From Centropus unirufus (taxonomy: Eukaryota; Chordata; Aves; Cuculiformes; Centropidae): a DNA stretch of 64,000 bases. Positions 39,240 to 52,000 of the stretch are shown here, in pieces. The stretch covers positions 3,767,693-3,831,692 of the forward strand of contig VYZI01000019.1 in assembly GCA_013397695.1 (NCBI GenBank), in the 5' to 3' direction. Under the pieces are notes generated by a model that saw nothing but the letters and a program-made list of their open reading frames with translations, did not search any database and was not told where the DNA came from. The first letter of the stretch is position 1. The number at the start of each line of letters is the position of its first letter. Position numbers and translations under genes: made by a program.

Positions 39240-42200
39240 CTCTATGGAGACGGGTTGGAAAGAAAGGAAGAGTGCAGCATACTCCTGGGCTTCCCAAGAC
39301 TAGGAAAGCTTGTTCCTTGCAAATGGTGTTCTGAGGCTTCCTTTGCTCAGCTCGGGCTTTAATGAGTCTGAGCTCTTGAGGCGGCATTTTGTACTGTGCC
39401 CCGATTGCTGTCAATGAGTGCTTGCTACTCTGCTGAATGCTGCTCCTTATGACTGGGGATTTACTTATTAGTGAAATACTCAATTGCAAGCTAAGTGCTT
39501 GAACTTGCAAACCGTTGGAGTTGAAAAATCATTTTACTTCCCTGGTATTTTTTTTTTTTTTAAGTATTCTTGTTCCTTTTCATGTCTTGCTGTTCTTGGG
39601 AGGAGTTGGGGAATAGATTGTTTTCATTATCATTATTCTGGTGTGGGAGGCAGGAGATCATAAAGATCCCATTTCACACTTTCTTGACTTGCCATGTGGT
39701 GATGACATATGCCCTGCAGCAGGAAGTACTACCAAGTGGCTCCCAATTTGTGCTGAGCCATATTGCCCTTCTCAAAACTTTGTGTGTTTTCTGCAGCATG
39801 TATAACCTGGTACTCCCTAGACCTTTGTAAATAATTGGTATTCATAACTCCTGTGTGGTAAGTAGAGGATTTATAGCAGCATCTCTCATAGTACTGCCTG
39901 CTACCTAGTGCCTGGTTTTTTTTTGGTCTTGAAGCAGAAGAGTTGTTTAATAGGCACAGCAATAATGCATGACCTGAAAGAGAAAACTAGAGCTGCTTAA
40001 TAGTGTGGGGGAATTTTAGTAGGATATAATTACAGATGAATCTCAGATAGCGCACAAGACTTAAAATATAACTTTTAGAAGGCGAAAAAGTAAGTTAATG
40101 CTTTATCTTGACCCACTGTGATGTAAAGCAAAGATAATCTCCTGAGTGCCACTTGTGCCCTAGAGCAACTGGTCTTTGTGTCATGAATTTTCATAATCCT
40201 TAGGATGCATATGTTCTCTCTTAGGTTTGCAATATGAGATGATCTGCCTGTGAGCCAATGTGTTGAATATTTTCACAAAAGGAAAATAAAGCCTTGCTGG
40301 TACAATGAGAACTGAAGTATCAAAATGCATCCGACCTTTCTTGAAGCGGTAAGGAAAGCTCTACAATACTTGAATGTGACCCTGCGGGAACACAGACTGT
40401 TGCTGTATGTACTTTTGATGACAAGGTGTTAATGAGTGCATAACAAAGCTGGGGAGCAGTAGGTAATAATGGGTGCTGCAGTGAAGAGCCAAAGAATGTG
40501 AAACGGTGAAGGTGAAACAAAAAACTGCAGCTTGGTGTTACTGTTTAAAGTATCTGCTACAGCTATAATACAATGTATATATTATGTCTATAATGTGTAT
40601 TATATCTCCGCAGATAACATTGAATAAATGTGATGTATAAACCTGTTTTCCTGATATGTCACCTATGAAGTAATCCACCCAGGATGTCTGTGCATCCTGG
40701 GAATAGCCCAAAGATTTTGTTTTAATTTGCAGTAAGCAGAAAAGATGTACGCAGATCAAACCTGAGAAGGGTAATTTCTAATCCTCAGGTTGCTCATCAG
40801 ATTAACAGCAATTTCAGTACGAAGTCAATTATCTATGTGTGGCAAATTAAAATTAGACACGTTCTTTAGTCTGGAAATTCATCCTGATGGAGAATGTAAT
40901 TTACTTCCTATTGAAAAATACTGCGTTTCTCTTGGGTATAGCACCAGTGTGCAGTCATTCAGGAGCAACATTGACTTGACAGGCATAGGAAGCCATTGAT
41001 TTCTTAAGAATTATCTTTTTTTTAAGAATTTCTATTTTTTAAGAACTCTCAGTTTCTCATACTCACGTACTTATAGATTCATGCAAATAGTGTAATCAAA
41101 TATACTGCAGAATTACTGGAATGCATACTTTTTAATAGTGGAACCAAAGAAAAGAATAGAATTCAGAACTGGAGTTTAGGGGATTAAAAGCAAATGGAGT
41201 TGTGCCCCTGAGATCTGCTCTAAAACATACTCTCCTTAATTCTAAAAAATTATCTAAATAGCATTTTTGTCCTTTTTCAGGAGAGGAGGAATGAGTTGAT
41301 GGTTATGAAAGAAAGGGAGGCAGATTCGTCAAGAGTTTATGATAGGAATGTGGGTTTTGAAAAGATCTTTGCCTTTATTTCTGCTCTCCCATCTAATGTG
41401 CATTGACACGTCCATGTTCATCTGCTGCCTTCCCTTCCCTGAATTTAGTCTCACTATGTTGGATACTGTTCCTTTTGGTTGATTATTTTCTTTTACTGCT
41501 CTGAGGTACTTGAGTGTTGTAGTCGTTAATCTTCCATCAATAATGTAAACCAAGTTGCCTTCAGTTTATTTTAAAAAACAGTTAAATTATTAATTGTAAG
41601 AAAAAATGAAAACCCTACACATTTATGTGTCCTGTTGGCACTCCCACACATCACAATCTTCATTCTCAGCTGGAAATAATGGAAGGAACATTTGAGGATG
41701 GGATGGAACTTCCACCTGCTGTGTGGATCAGTTTTTTCCAAGACATATTGTTCTCTGGCTCACTGATATGTAGCTTATATCTTTACAAGCTTTTATTTTC
41801 GGATGACTGGTGAGGCATATTCTGGTGTGGAGTAGGATCTTATAAGCCGTTGCTCCTGATCAGAGTTTGTTTTCAACTCCAGAGCCCAGGCAACAGTATC
41901 TCTGCATGACTGGTCTTTCCCTTTTCTTGGAAACGGGGATGGGGTGGGGAAGGAAGAAATCTGTCTTGCAGGAGAGATCTGAAGTTAGTGCATAAAATTA
42001 CTGTATTAGTTCACTGATGGATTTGCTTCTGCAAAATGAATAGCTAGAAACTAACACCGAATTTGTTTAATGGGAATATGGAAAAAAGTTCAATCTTGAA
42101 GTGTGGTCTTAATAACTATAATAATTAATGATTTAATCTAAAGCACTTACAGGGTGTTTTGTGAATGGCCCAGTATCATGCAGCTGGGTGTAGACAGGCA

Positions 42201-45200
42201 CAGAGCTGGTGCTCTTGGAGTGTGGCAGCAGGGTGAGTGGCTGCCTGTCCCATGCCATGGGCAACACAGCCTCCAGTGAGGACTCCATTAAATCCTGCTG
42301 GACTTAACTTGCTGCCAGTCAGCACAAGCTTGATATAACCCTGATCTAGGTATTGAGGAAAGATGATTACAGCAGCTAAACAAACGTGTCCTGTGGGTGA
42401 CAGAATATCTTTCCTGGTGGGATGGGGTGTGTGTGTGTGTGTTTGGGCCTGTCTTAATATCCTGTGCTCTGTGGTTCCCTTCCGTTCCTTTGGGAGGAGT
42501 GGGTGTCTGCAGGCCCCCTCCTTGTTTCCCTGCTGGAGTGGGTATGGCGTCAGGATGTGGTGGGTACATCCCCTGCACTCTGCAGGGCCGAGAAGCCGGT
42601 GGGAACTGGTTGTGGCTGAGCTGGCGGGGACCTGCCTGTGAGGATCTCCAGTGCCATGCCTCGGGTGGCTGGGCCGCCTTCCTCTGGTGTTCCCAGAGAC
42701 CCAAGGCCCAGTGTAGGTGCAATTGCTCCTCCCCAGGCTCATAAGGGCATTTGGAGTTGTTAACAGGAACCAGCAACCCCTGTGAATGAGTCTTCCATGT
42801 TCATCTGTCAGCCTGGCTGTGGGCACAGGAGATGGCGGCTGGCGTTACCTCAGGGCTTTGGCAGGCAGGTTGCATGGGGTGGGATGGCTGACCCTGAGGT
42901 ATTTGTGCCCCCTGTGGCTCGGTACTGAGGGTACCTTCTGTCTGAGAGCAGAGAAAGGCATGAATGTGGAAGTTTGAAATACCTGTATGATGTCCCATTT
43001 TTTTTTCTGCCTAAGGCCCAGCCCACATAATAGCAAAGTCAGATTTGTAGGGAGATGCAGATATCACTTACTGGACCAGCAGGTGCAGTTGAAAGAATGA
43101 GCAAACTTCGGGTATGTGAGTTTTTCCTTCAGGAAGGCCTGTTTTCCTTGGGTTTTTAGTCTCCCCACAGTGTGGAGGCTGCTGCTCCCCAAAGGATGGC
43201 TTGGAGGTGCCTGCTGCTGTTCTTGGAAATGTGGCTTCCAGCTCTTTGTACAGCATATGTACCAGTTAAAGGATGTGGTGACTCTTCAAGCTTTGCAAAT
43301 AGGGCTACTATGTGATATTTTAATTCTGTTCCTAAAACTGTGCTTTTAATACTAGGAATAATCATGTTGTTTGTGGATACCCGTATACCCTATTTCATTC
43401 TGTAGCACCCAGCATGTCCTGACAGCCTGCAGGTGCTTACCTAATACTACATCCCTTTGCTCTCGCCACGTTCATTGAGGCTGCTTAGGAGAAAAACAAA
43501 ATAAATTGGAAGGATGTTGTTCTCTAGATCAGGGCCTTACCTCATGGATTTCTTCTAAGGTGGGCTGTCCTGGTTGCTGTGAGTCTGTGGTGGTTTTTTT
43601 CATGCATTTTCTTTTAAAAATATTGGCAGAGGTTGAACACCTATACTCAGAGTTTCTGCAATGGCCCTGCAGGGATGCCACACAAATATGCTCTGTGTAC
43701 CCTTGTCTTGGATTTCAAGTGAAAGCTAAGCCAGGTCTCAGATGAGACTTGGGTGGCAGTTGGAAAAGATGGTATTTCATATTGTGGCATCCTATTGATT
43801 GAGGAGGCAGTAGAAAAGCACAGCTGGAGAAGAAAATGCCGGACTAGGACAGTCTAAAAGCCTGGTATGTGTAAAACGGCACGAGGTGTGTGTGTATATA
43901 TATGTGCCTGGCTATAGTTTATACTGGCCCTACTGCAGGATGGGCTGTACTGGCTCAGTCCAGTCCCAGCAAAGCTTTCTGTGCTTGCTCTCCAAACCTA
44001 TTGATTATTGAGCAAAACCCTGTAAGAAATGTTTCATCTTCCTCCTTGCTTAGGGAGAAAGTTCCTTTACTCAGCTGAATCTAGGATACTTGTATCTGAA
44101 AGGTTTCCTATACTGTTAGTTCAAAGGGTGCTTGAACAAGGTCATGTCTCCTCTACTGTGGAGCTATTTTAGGACAAAGTGCTAGTTAAAATCAAAGTAC
44201 TTTATTTATGTAAATCTGTTTTACTATTGCACACTAAGGAAGCAGTTAACCTTAAATTGTCCTTGTACTTGAAGAACTACTGTTAAGCTTTTTTGACTTG
44301 TGGGCTCTTAAATGTTTTAAGCACGTATTTACAAAACCTGCTCTCCAGGGGAATGAAGCAACCTGCCAGTTGTTCCTGGCTGACAGGAGCCTGTCACTAA
44401 ATGGCACTTCCATTTTTGGGGAGGGAGGCAGACATCTAGCAAAGCCTTTCTCCTTGAAGTAATCCTGCCAGTTGGCAGTGCCTGTGTTCCAGCAATGGAA
44501 GACTTTGGCAGACATCAGGATGAGCTGTGGTTATTGAAAAACAGGCTGAAGTAACAGCAGCTGGCAGCTTGAAGAATCTCTGACAGTGTGATGATAACCT
44601 GTCTAGTACTGTCATCTTCTGAGCTCAGCAGGACTAGAAAAAATTCTGATGACCTAAGTAGGATATGAAAAAGTTGTGGGTTTTTTTTCTAATTTACCAA
44701 GGCATGCTTATTTTGTTGCAGCATGAAGGATTTTTTTTAGTGTTTGTGGAAATAAAGCCAGTGCATCTTGACTGGCCACCAGACAGCCCGAGAGTTTGGC
44801 TTTTTCAGTGGAAAAAAATGAAATAATCAGCTTGAGCATCGTGTTTCTTCTAAAAATCCTATTACTACAGCAAATACCCATTCTCTTAAGGGAATCTGTT
44901 TAATGTATGAATCTGGCATCAGCGGGGACAACTATTACCACCTGACAGGTTAGACAATGCTGCAGCCAGCATAAGCAGTACTGCAGGGTGCCTATTTGGT
45001 ATTTAAATGAATATCTGAACTTCACAGTTGTGAAGAAGCCAGTGTTTTAGTCTGGGTTGAAGGCCTTTTAGCCTGCCTCTCGTAGTGTTTGGCTGACATT
45101 TTTGAAGAGCCCAAATGAATTAGTCCATGCACCCAGGGTAAAGCTAAATAGACTTTATTTGTCCCTTCTGCAAAGAGTGTGTGCCAAAACAGGGGCTACT

Positions 45201-48200
45201 ATGGCAACTACCTAGAGGTGAAGATGCCAGACAAACTCATTTTAGTGTTTAGCTTGCAGGTAAGACACAAGTTCATATTTAGATCTTGAAAATGTATTAA
45301 GCTTGTCTCTCTGCTGAGTGGAAGAGGTGCACTAAAGAGATTTATATATGCATACACCTGGAACTGGTAGGCTTCTGGGGCTAATCTCAAGTGCGGGATA
45401 TCATTCTGCAAATAGATCAAGATGGGTATGTATGGCAGAGCTTGCCTACCTGCGGTAGGTAGGGGTTTGAAACGAAGCACTGGAGTGAAAGTCATTCTCT
45501 TGGGAATTATGGGCAACAATTAAAATCTGGAACCAAGCCTTCTATTTCAACTTAGTCCAATGCTTTGCTCAGACAAGCATTATTTCTCCTTAGCAGCTAC
45601 TTAAAAATGCTCTGGAAGCTGCCTTATATGACTATAATAAAATACAGTCTAGGTATTTATACAGTGCCAAGTATTAATTAACATGAAAGATACCAGCAAT
45701 GGACCGAACCCTCTGCAAGTAATTTTATTAATATGTTTAATCCTTATTAATGACAAGCTATAGTTATTTAGGTAATTGTTTTTCTAGCACATTTAACACT
45801 TTCTGGTTTATTCCTGAGGTTTAGCTTATCTCTATTGCAAAGGAAGCCATGGAGCCTGAGCTCTAGTTTTCCAACCTCTAAGTAAGCCTCCAAGCACTTA
45901 ATTTAGAAGGAGTTGCTGTAAAGGGCATGCATGGAGACGATCACAAGGGATGCAGGTATGCATTTTGAGCTAGGGAGGGTGGCAGGCAAGTATTTCCCAA
46001 ATAAAACTGAATCCTGTTTGAAGGTGCACATCTGACTCCTTGAAGCCTTTGGAAATACCATCTGAGGTATCAGCTGTAATTTGGTTTTAGCCAGATTTGA
46101 TGTTCCAGTGACATGCTTGATTAAAATTTGCATGATGGAATGAATGAGTTTTCAGCAGCCTGATAAAAGCCATGATTATATTTAAGGCTGTAGCTATGGT
46201 ACAGTACACGTATGAGCTACAAGATGCTATGGCATACGAGGCAGTTTGACATTGAATTATGTTTTCAAATGACACAATTCCTATTCTAGCCCTCTCCGCC
46301 CCCATAATCCTTGGATGGATGGATGGAAGGCTTCACTGAATGCTTTACTGGCCAACAGCCGTTCTCTGAATGGTGGCTGATAGTAGTGTGATGACCTTCC
46401 AATGTATAATTGAATAATTCATATATATTTACACTTGCAAGGACAAGGACAAAATACACAAATCATATTGGAGATGAAGAAATCCTCAGGCTTATGATGA
46501 CAGTGTTTGTATGTGATATCATCACAAGATGTTGTAGCAGGCTTATCTTGCCATCTAAAGCATGGACTAGACATGCCAGTTTGAAAAAAAAAATTCCAAA
46601 TCAAAAGAGCTTGTGGGAATTAATTTTGCTATGTGCTTTGTTCTTCTCTCAAATTAAAATAGCAGTAAGGGCTAAAATAGCCATGAACATCATCTATTAG
46701 CAACTGATGCCTTCCATTTTTGTGTTTTATACTTGTTTTGTTGATGCACAAGCAGTGTTAGATGAGAGGACAACATACAGGCTTGATGCTGTGGAGCTGG
46801 AATCTCAGTTGACTTCAACTGACACATTTTTCCACATGCTCGCACATACATTAGTTTGTCACACTAAATCAGTTTATATTCCTATTGATTTTTGCAGAGA
46901 CTTTGAATTACCACACCTTTGACATAATAACATTTTATTCATCAGGTCTTCTTTAAGTGACTTGTGTAGTGTGCTGCTGGTTCAGATGTGCACTGAAAGT
47001 AAACCACAAGGCTCAGTCAGATACTCTTCCAAATCTCAGACAGTGAGAAGAAATAAACAATGCCTTTGAAGGTGTGCAGCTTTACAAGTATGTGTATAGT
47101 CATTCTGATAAAAATTAAGAGTTACACAGGAATAGGAGAGTAATGCTTTAATTCTGGAATAAGCATAATGTTAATCGAAGGAGTGAATAAGAGTAGAGAA
47201 AGAAATGAGAAAATTAGTTTGGTACTTGAAGTAATGTTGCATTAGTTGGTGGGGGAAAAAAACCAACTCAAACCCTGCAAAGCTTCGAAGTTCGTCAGTG
47301 CAGCCAAGTAATTAACTTTCATCCTACCAAGTATGATTTGATTTCTAGTAATTATAGGAAAACCAGAAATGTTTCTTCTAGGAATTGCTTTTTCCAATTA
47401 CTGTATTTGTTGAGAATATTTACGAATGGCTGAATATAATGAATGTTACCTTTCACTATCTCGTTTTTTCTTTAAATAGAGCTTGCTGAAAGTACTTCAA
47501 ATCCATTCCAATTACTGTATCATACAGTTATTGTAAAACTTGTAATTAGACATGATGCTTTTCCTGTTTTGCATTAAAAAGCTTGCTTTGCCAATATTAT
47601 GTGATTTCCCCAGTCATCTTTTTAGTGATAAATGTCTATTACCACAAATGCTGTAAAGTGTGTGGCAGAAATGTTAGAGTTGAATGCTTTGCTAGCAGCC
47701 CCCTGCGCCATAGAATTGAGTGGACTAGTTGGATGATACACAAAGTGTTGGTGTCTGTTACTGTCAATGGTGAAAACCAAGCATTGTGCTAAGGATCTAG
47801 TTATACCAACCACATGTTAGTTGTGGTAATGAGGCTGGAATAGTGGGAAGAAATGTGTGCTGCTGTGGGCTGCCTACTCTTCCTGACAACTTAGTTTTAA
47901 CTCATAGAGTAGGTAAGGAAAGGTATCTCCATATTACTGAGTGTTATTAGGAATGAGCTATATCTGACCAGCTGGGAAGAATTAGTAATGGTAAAATTAT
48001 AGGTAAATCGAACATACTGCTTCAGCAAAGTTGACTTCAGGGTAAAATAAAACTCTAAAGGCATATCAATGAAAAATATTAAAGATGTCAAGCAGTGGAT
48101 ACTAATTTAAATACAATTAGCCTAACAACCTAAAATACTTAGAATAATAAACATCTCTAGTCACAAGAGGCTCATTTTACTTAATTCAGAAATTTTAAGC

Positions 48201-48500
48201 AGTCTGTCGAATCATACTTGAATGCATGATAAAGAATGTGTATGGAAGTGAGTACTGTGTTTAAGTCTACTGAACTAGAGTGTAAGCATACATCAGCATC
48301 TAATATCTGCTTTTTTCTCATTAAACATGGCAGTCTTTTACTATCTTCAGCTGGAAATTATATTGAACACAAAATGGAGTAAGACACCTGCTTTTATTAC
48401 TACCAAACTTAACCAAAATTTGTAATATGACAGATGTGGGTAATGATCTGCAGTAGAACCAACCCCTTCCTTATTGTTCACCTACAGCCCTTGATCTGAG
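39240..48500. other. Intergenic region, nothing recognisable apart from simple repeats
   Basis: Mostly AT-rich with one GC-richer block (about 42.2-43.0 kb). Simple repeats include a GT run near 42427-42442 and a GGAT run near 46313-46326. The long opposite-strand open frames at 42.2-42.8 kb overlap each other on both strands and match no known family, so I treat them as chance frames in GC-rich DNA. No tRNA, rRNA or exon series was recognised. Confidence 0.5.
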
Positions 48501-48510
48501 AGTTGGTGGC

Positions 48511-49082
48511 TGTGTTGGGTTTATGGGGCAAGGTTTAGTAGCAGGACAGAAACATGAGTGGCTTTGTGTGAGAAGCTGCTAGAAACTTCCCCCTTGTCCA
48601 ACAGGGCTGATGCCAGCTGGCTGCAGGATGGAGCCACTGTTGACCAAGGCTGAGCCCATTGGCAATGGTGGCAGTGCCACTGGGATGACATAAAGGAGGA
48701 AAAAAATCCCAACCCTTGCACAACGGCAACTGCAGCTGGAGGGAGGAGTGAGAAAATGTGAGAGAAACAATTCTGCAGACATTAAGGTCAGTGAAGAAGG
48801 AGGGGAAGGAGGAAGAGCAAGTTCTTCAGGGGCCAGAGTAGCGATACCTCAGTAGCCCATAGTGAACACCATGGTGAGGCATTGGAGGACCCCGTGCTAG
48901 AGCAGGTGGATGCCCAGTGGAGGCTGCGAGCCCATGGGAAAGCTGGAGCAGGCTCCTGGCAGGACCTGTGGCCCCGTGGAGAGAGGAGCCAATGCTGGAG
49001 CAGGTTTGCTGGCAGGACTTGTGACCCCGTGGGGGACCCACGCTGGAGCAGTCTGTTCCTGAAGGACTGCTCTCCATTGAAG
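48511..49082 (+). mobile_element. Solitary endogenous-retrovirus LTR, ERVL-like, 3'-truncated
   Basis: The segment begins TGTGTTGGGTTTATGGGGCA and runs through GAGAAGCTGCTAGAAACTTC, GAGAAACAATTCTGCAGACA and repeated GCTGGAGCAG words. This is the plan I associate with an abundant ERVL-type LTR of songbirds and other Neoaves. It includes a block of 46-52 bp imperfect internal repeats (about 48896, 48942, 48994 and 49043). It breaks off near 49082, short of the full LTR as I remember it. No retroviral gag, pol or env sequence flanks it on either side, so it is a solo, damaged LTR. Confidence 0.75.
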
Positions 49083-49089
49083 CGTCTGT

Positions 49090-52000
49090 AGATTTCTGGG
49101 GCTGTCTCTTTACTTAGATAATAGTTGGCCTAGAAATTTGACTCTGATATAACTTTCCCTTATATATGTTTGTGTACTGTGCTGATGAAATGATGGACAT
49201 TTAAAGAAAAGTTATAAAAGGCAATGAATGGCCACTTCTGTTAGCATTTCTCTTAAAATTGGACCATTATACTGAATTGAATCTTCCAGTCATTGCTGTT
49301 TACTGCACACTATTTTTTAGGGACTGACTTTAGTGCATGTGATAGTTCAGATTTCTACAAAATAAATCAAGAAACTCCACTGTAGGTGCTCTCCAACTGC
49401 TGACTCAGGTGGTCTTTGAAGATATCTGCAGGACATTCAAAATATGTCGTGGCAATGTACAACACAGGGGACCAGATTAAGTCTAGTACCAAATTAAAGC
49501 CTTCTGTTTTATGAAGTGTCTATAAAAAGTGCCTCAGCACCAACAGCTTCCGTTAGATTGTCTACCACAGCCCTGAATTTACTGGACAATATGGACATAA
49601 TTGGTCCAGATCCTATTCTTGCTACCCAATTACTGTTGTGGGTGGAAGACTGGGTTGTTCTGTATCCTGAAATTCCCAAATGTATTGGGTTAATGTGAAG
49701 CTAGAGAGAAGGAAAAGAACAATCTGGATGTTGCAGTAGGAAAAAAGATCTATGATGCCTAGATCATGACTTATGGATTAATTTTTTTTTTTTCTTCTAC
49801 TTATTTGGTTCGGTGTTTTTAATCTGATTGTACAGTGATGTAGCAGTTACAGACTTGAACTGAAACCTGGCTCCTCCCCAGAACTTTGGGTTCTTGTTGC
49901 ACCAGTTTAAGCTGCCTCCCATTTGAGGAGAGTGGATTCAATATTGAGTCTGCATCCACAAGAGCAGGATTGGAGCTCTGACCAGGGGTGGATGTTACAA
50001 ATTCACATGAAATGTAATCTCAGTATTAGAGGATACATAAACCCCAGGCTGCACTGAAATCAGCTGCACTTTTATTAATTGAGTGAGGCTAGGTGTTTCT
50101 CACTGCTCCTAATTAGTTAAAATGTGAATGTGTTGTTGCTCTATTAGATGTGTTATTGGATGCTGTGCAACATCATCCTCACCAACGAGTCTGAGCATCT
50201 TGATATGGAATCAGTCCCAAACCACTATATGGATGTGGACTATTAACAGGTTTAACTGGAAATATACCAAATAATTAGATTGTTTCCTAAATAACATGCA
50301 TTTATTGACTGCCAGCAATGATCTCATCCTTCAGTAAATAACAAACCAGACAATTTGAAATAGTTTTAATGTGTTAATCTGTCTCAAACAGTTAAGTTAC
50401 TCTAGCAGAAGTCCATGCAATGACTTAAAATGGGAGCTGTGAATGTAGAAGAGGACAACTGGCAAAAGGTAATTAACATTACTGAAAATAGAATTTGTTC
50501 CTGTGAAGTGGGAGTGTTGAATGATCATGTGAGACCTACTTACATTTTATTGTGCAATAGCTTTTTTTAATTCATAAATAGCACCACAGGAAAAGAGAGA
50601 ATGACTGGAGTAGAGTTTTGATATTTTTTTTCTTGCAGCTTAGGAAATATGTGGAGTTGGTTCTATGTGAAATAACTGTTCTGCAGCACATGAAGTTATG
50701 AAAGAAAAAACTGCTAAACTGAAGTTAAAATTAAATGATGCCTGCTTGATGTTAGTAATTTAAGAAGTGTCACATTTCAAATTTAAACAGGCAGCTTACC
50801 TTTGACATCTGAGCTGTATTAGTGAATTTGCTTTTTTTTCCAGCTCACAATGGAAATTTTTACTTTAAATAAGACATAATTAAGAACAATGTGTTTCTAA
50901 GTCTGGGGTACCTTTTGGAGCCCTAGAGAGTAAGGATATACTTTATCCTTAATATCTATACATAGATTCTGTACAGTGTATATACTGGATGCTTGTGCAT
51001 ATACATGAACTACTGTATCTGTGAATTGTTCATATCTTGCAATCTATATAGCCTTTACCTATTCTTCTAAGCCATTTTTTTTCTACTGTGGAGGTAGGGG
51101 TTCAAACAATGGCACAATTTTTCCTTTTCTTTCCTAAAGATTATGCATATAGGTTTGCAGCTTCTATCTAACTCTTCGATGTCAGAGTAGTAACTCTCTG
51201 TCCAATAGTGATCTGGAGATGGTTAGTCCAACATCATCGAAGAGTTATTACCAAGGCTGTATGAATGGGGAGCTTTCAGGCGGTGTTACCTTTAAGACAC
51301 TCACATGAGGGGAAGAATTGTGAGAGATAAACAGACACGATTGTGCAGAGGGATTAGGTCTGCTGAGACTTAATCAAGGGAATGTGTTTGCTTCACTATT
51401 AACAAAAAACTTGTGGCCAACTGAAACTAAACTATTTTTGATGTCAGGGAGGAAAATATGGAAGTTCGAAGCATAATATTTAGATTCTTTACTTGCAAGT
51501 ACTCCTAATTTCAAAATGCTCTACATCTATTTAAATAAAGGCAGAGTAATGCCATGTTGATGTGAGTAAAAACATGTATATAATTTGTTAGTGAACCAAA
51601 AAATCGATTTGCTTGTACAGCTTTGCTGTGGAGTAGTGTGCCATTTTTATCGCTTGCTTTCCTGAATGTAAATGCATTTTAATTTTGCTTATAGATACAT
51701 TTTAATTCTATTTCATCTTAATATTCTTCCACTTGGGGTTTGTCATTCCAGCTTTTTATATACAATATTTGAATTACATGGACAAGATAAGGTTGCTACT
51801 CTTAGGAAACTGTGACAGGTGAGCATTAACCTGTGCAGTATTCATGTCTGATAGAGCAGATACTGTTTAGGTGAATTACATATCCAGCCTCTAAAAGCTT
51901 TTCAACAGTGCACCAAAGCCCTTGAACAATAATGTAGTACGAGATCAAATTGCTTGTACATTTTCTGTAATCCATGGTCAGCATAGAGGTGCTAGTGCAG

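Noticed and set aside
42176..42826. A 216-codon minus-strand open frame with several overlapping plus-strand frames
   Set aside because: Frames are open on both strands in one GC-rich block, with low-complexity stretches (a Thr-His run from a GT repeat) and no recognisable domain or splice context. Chance is the better explanation.
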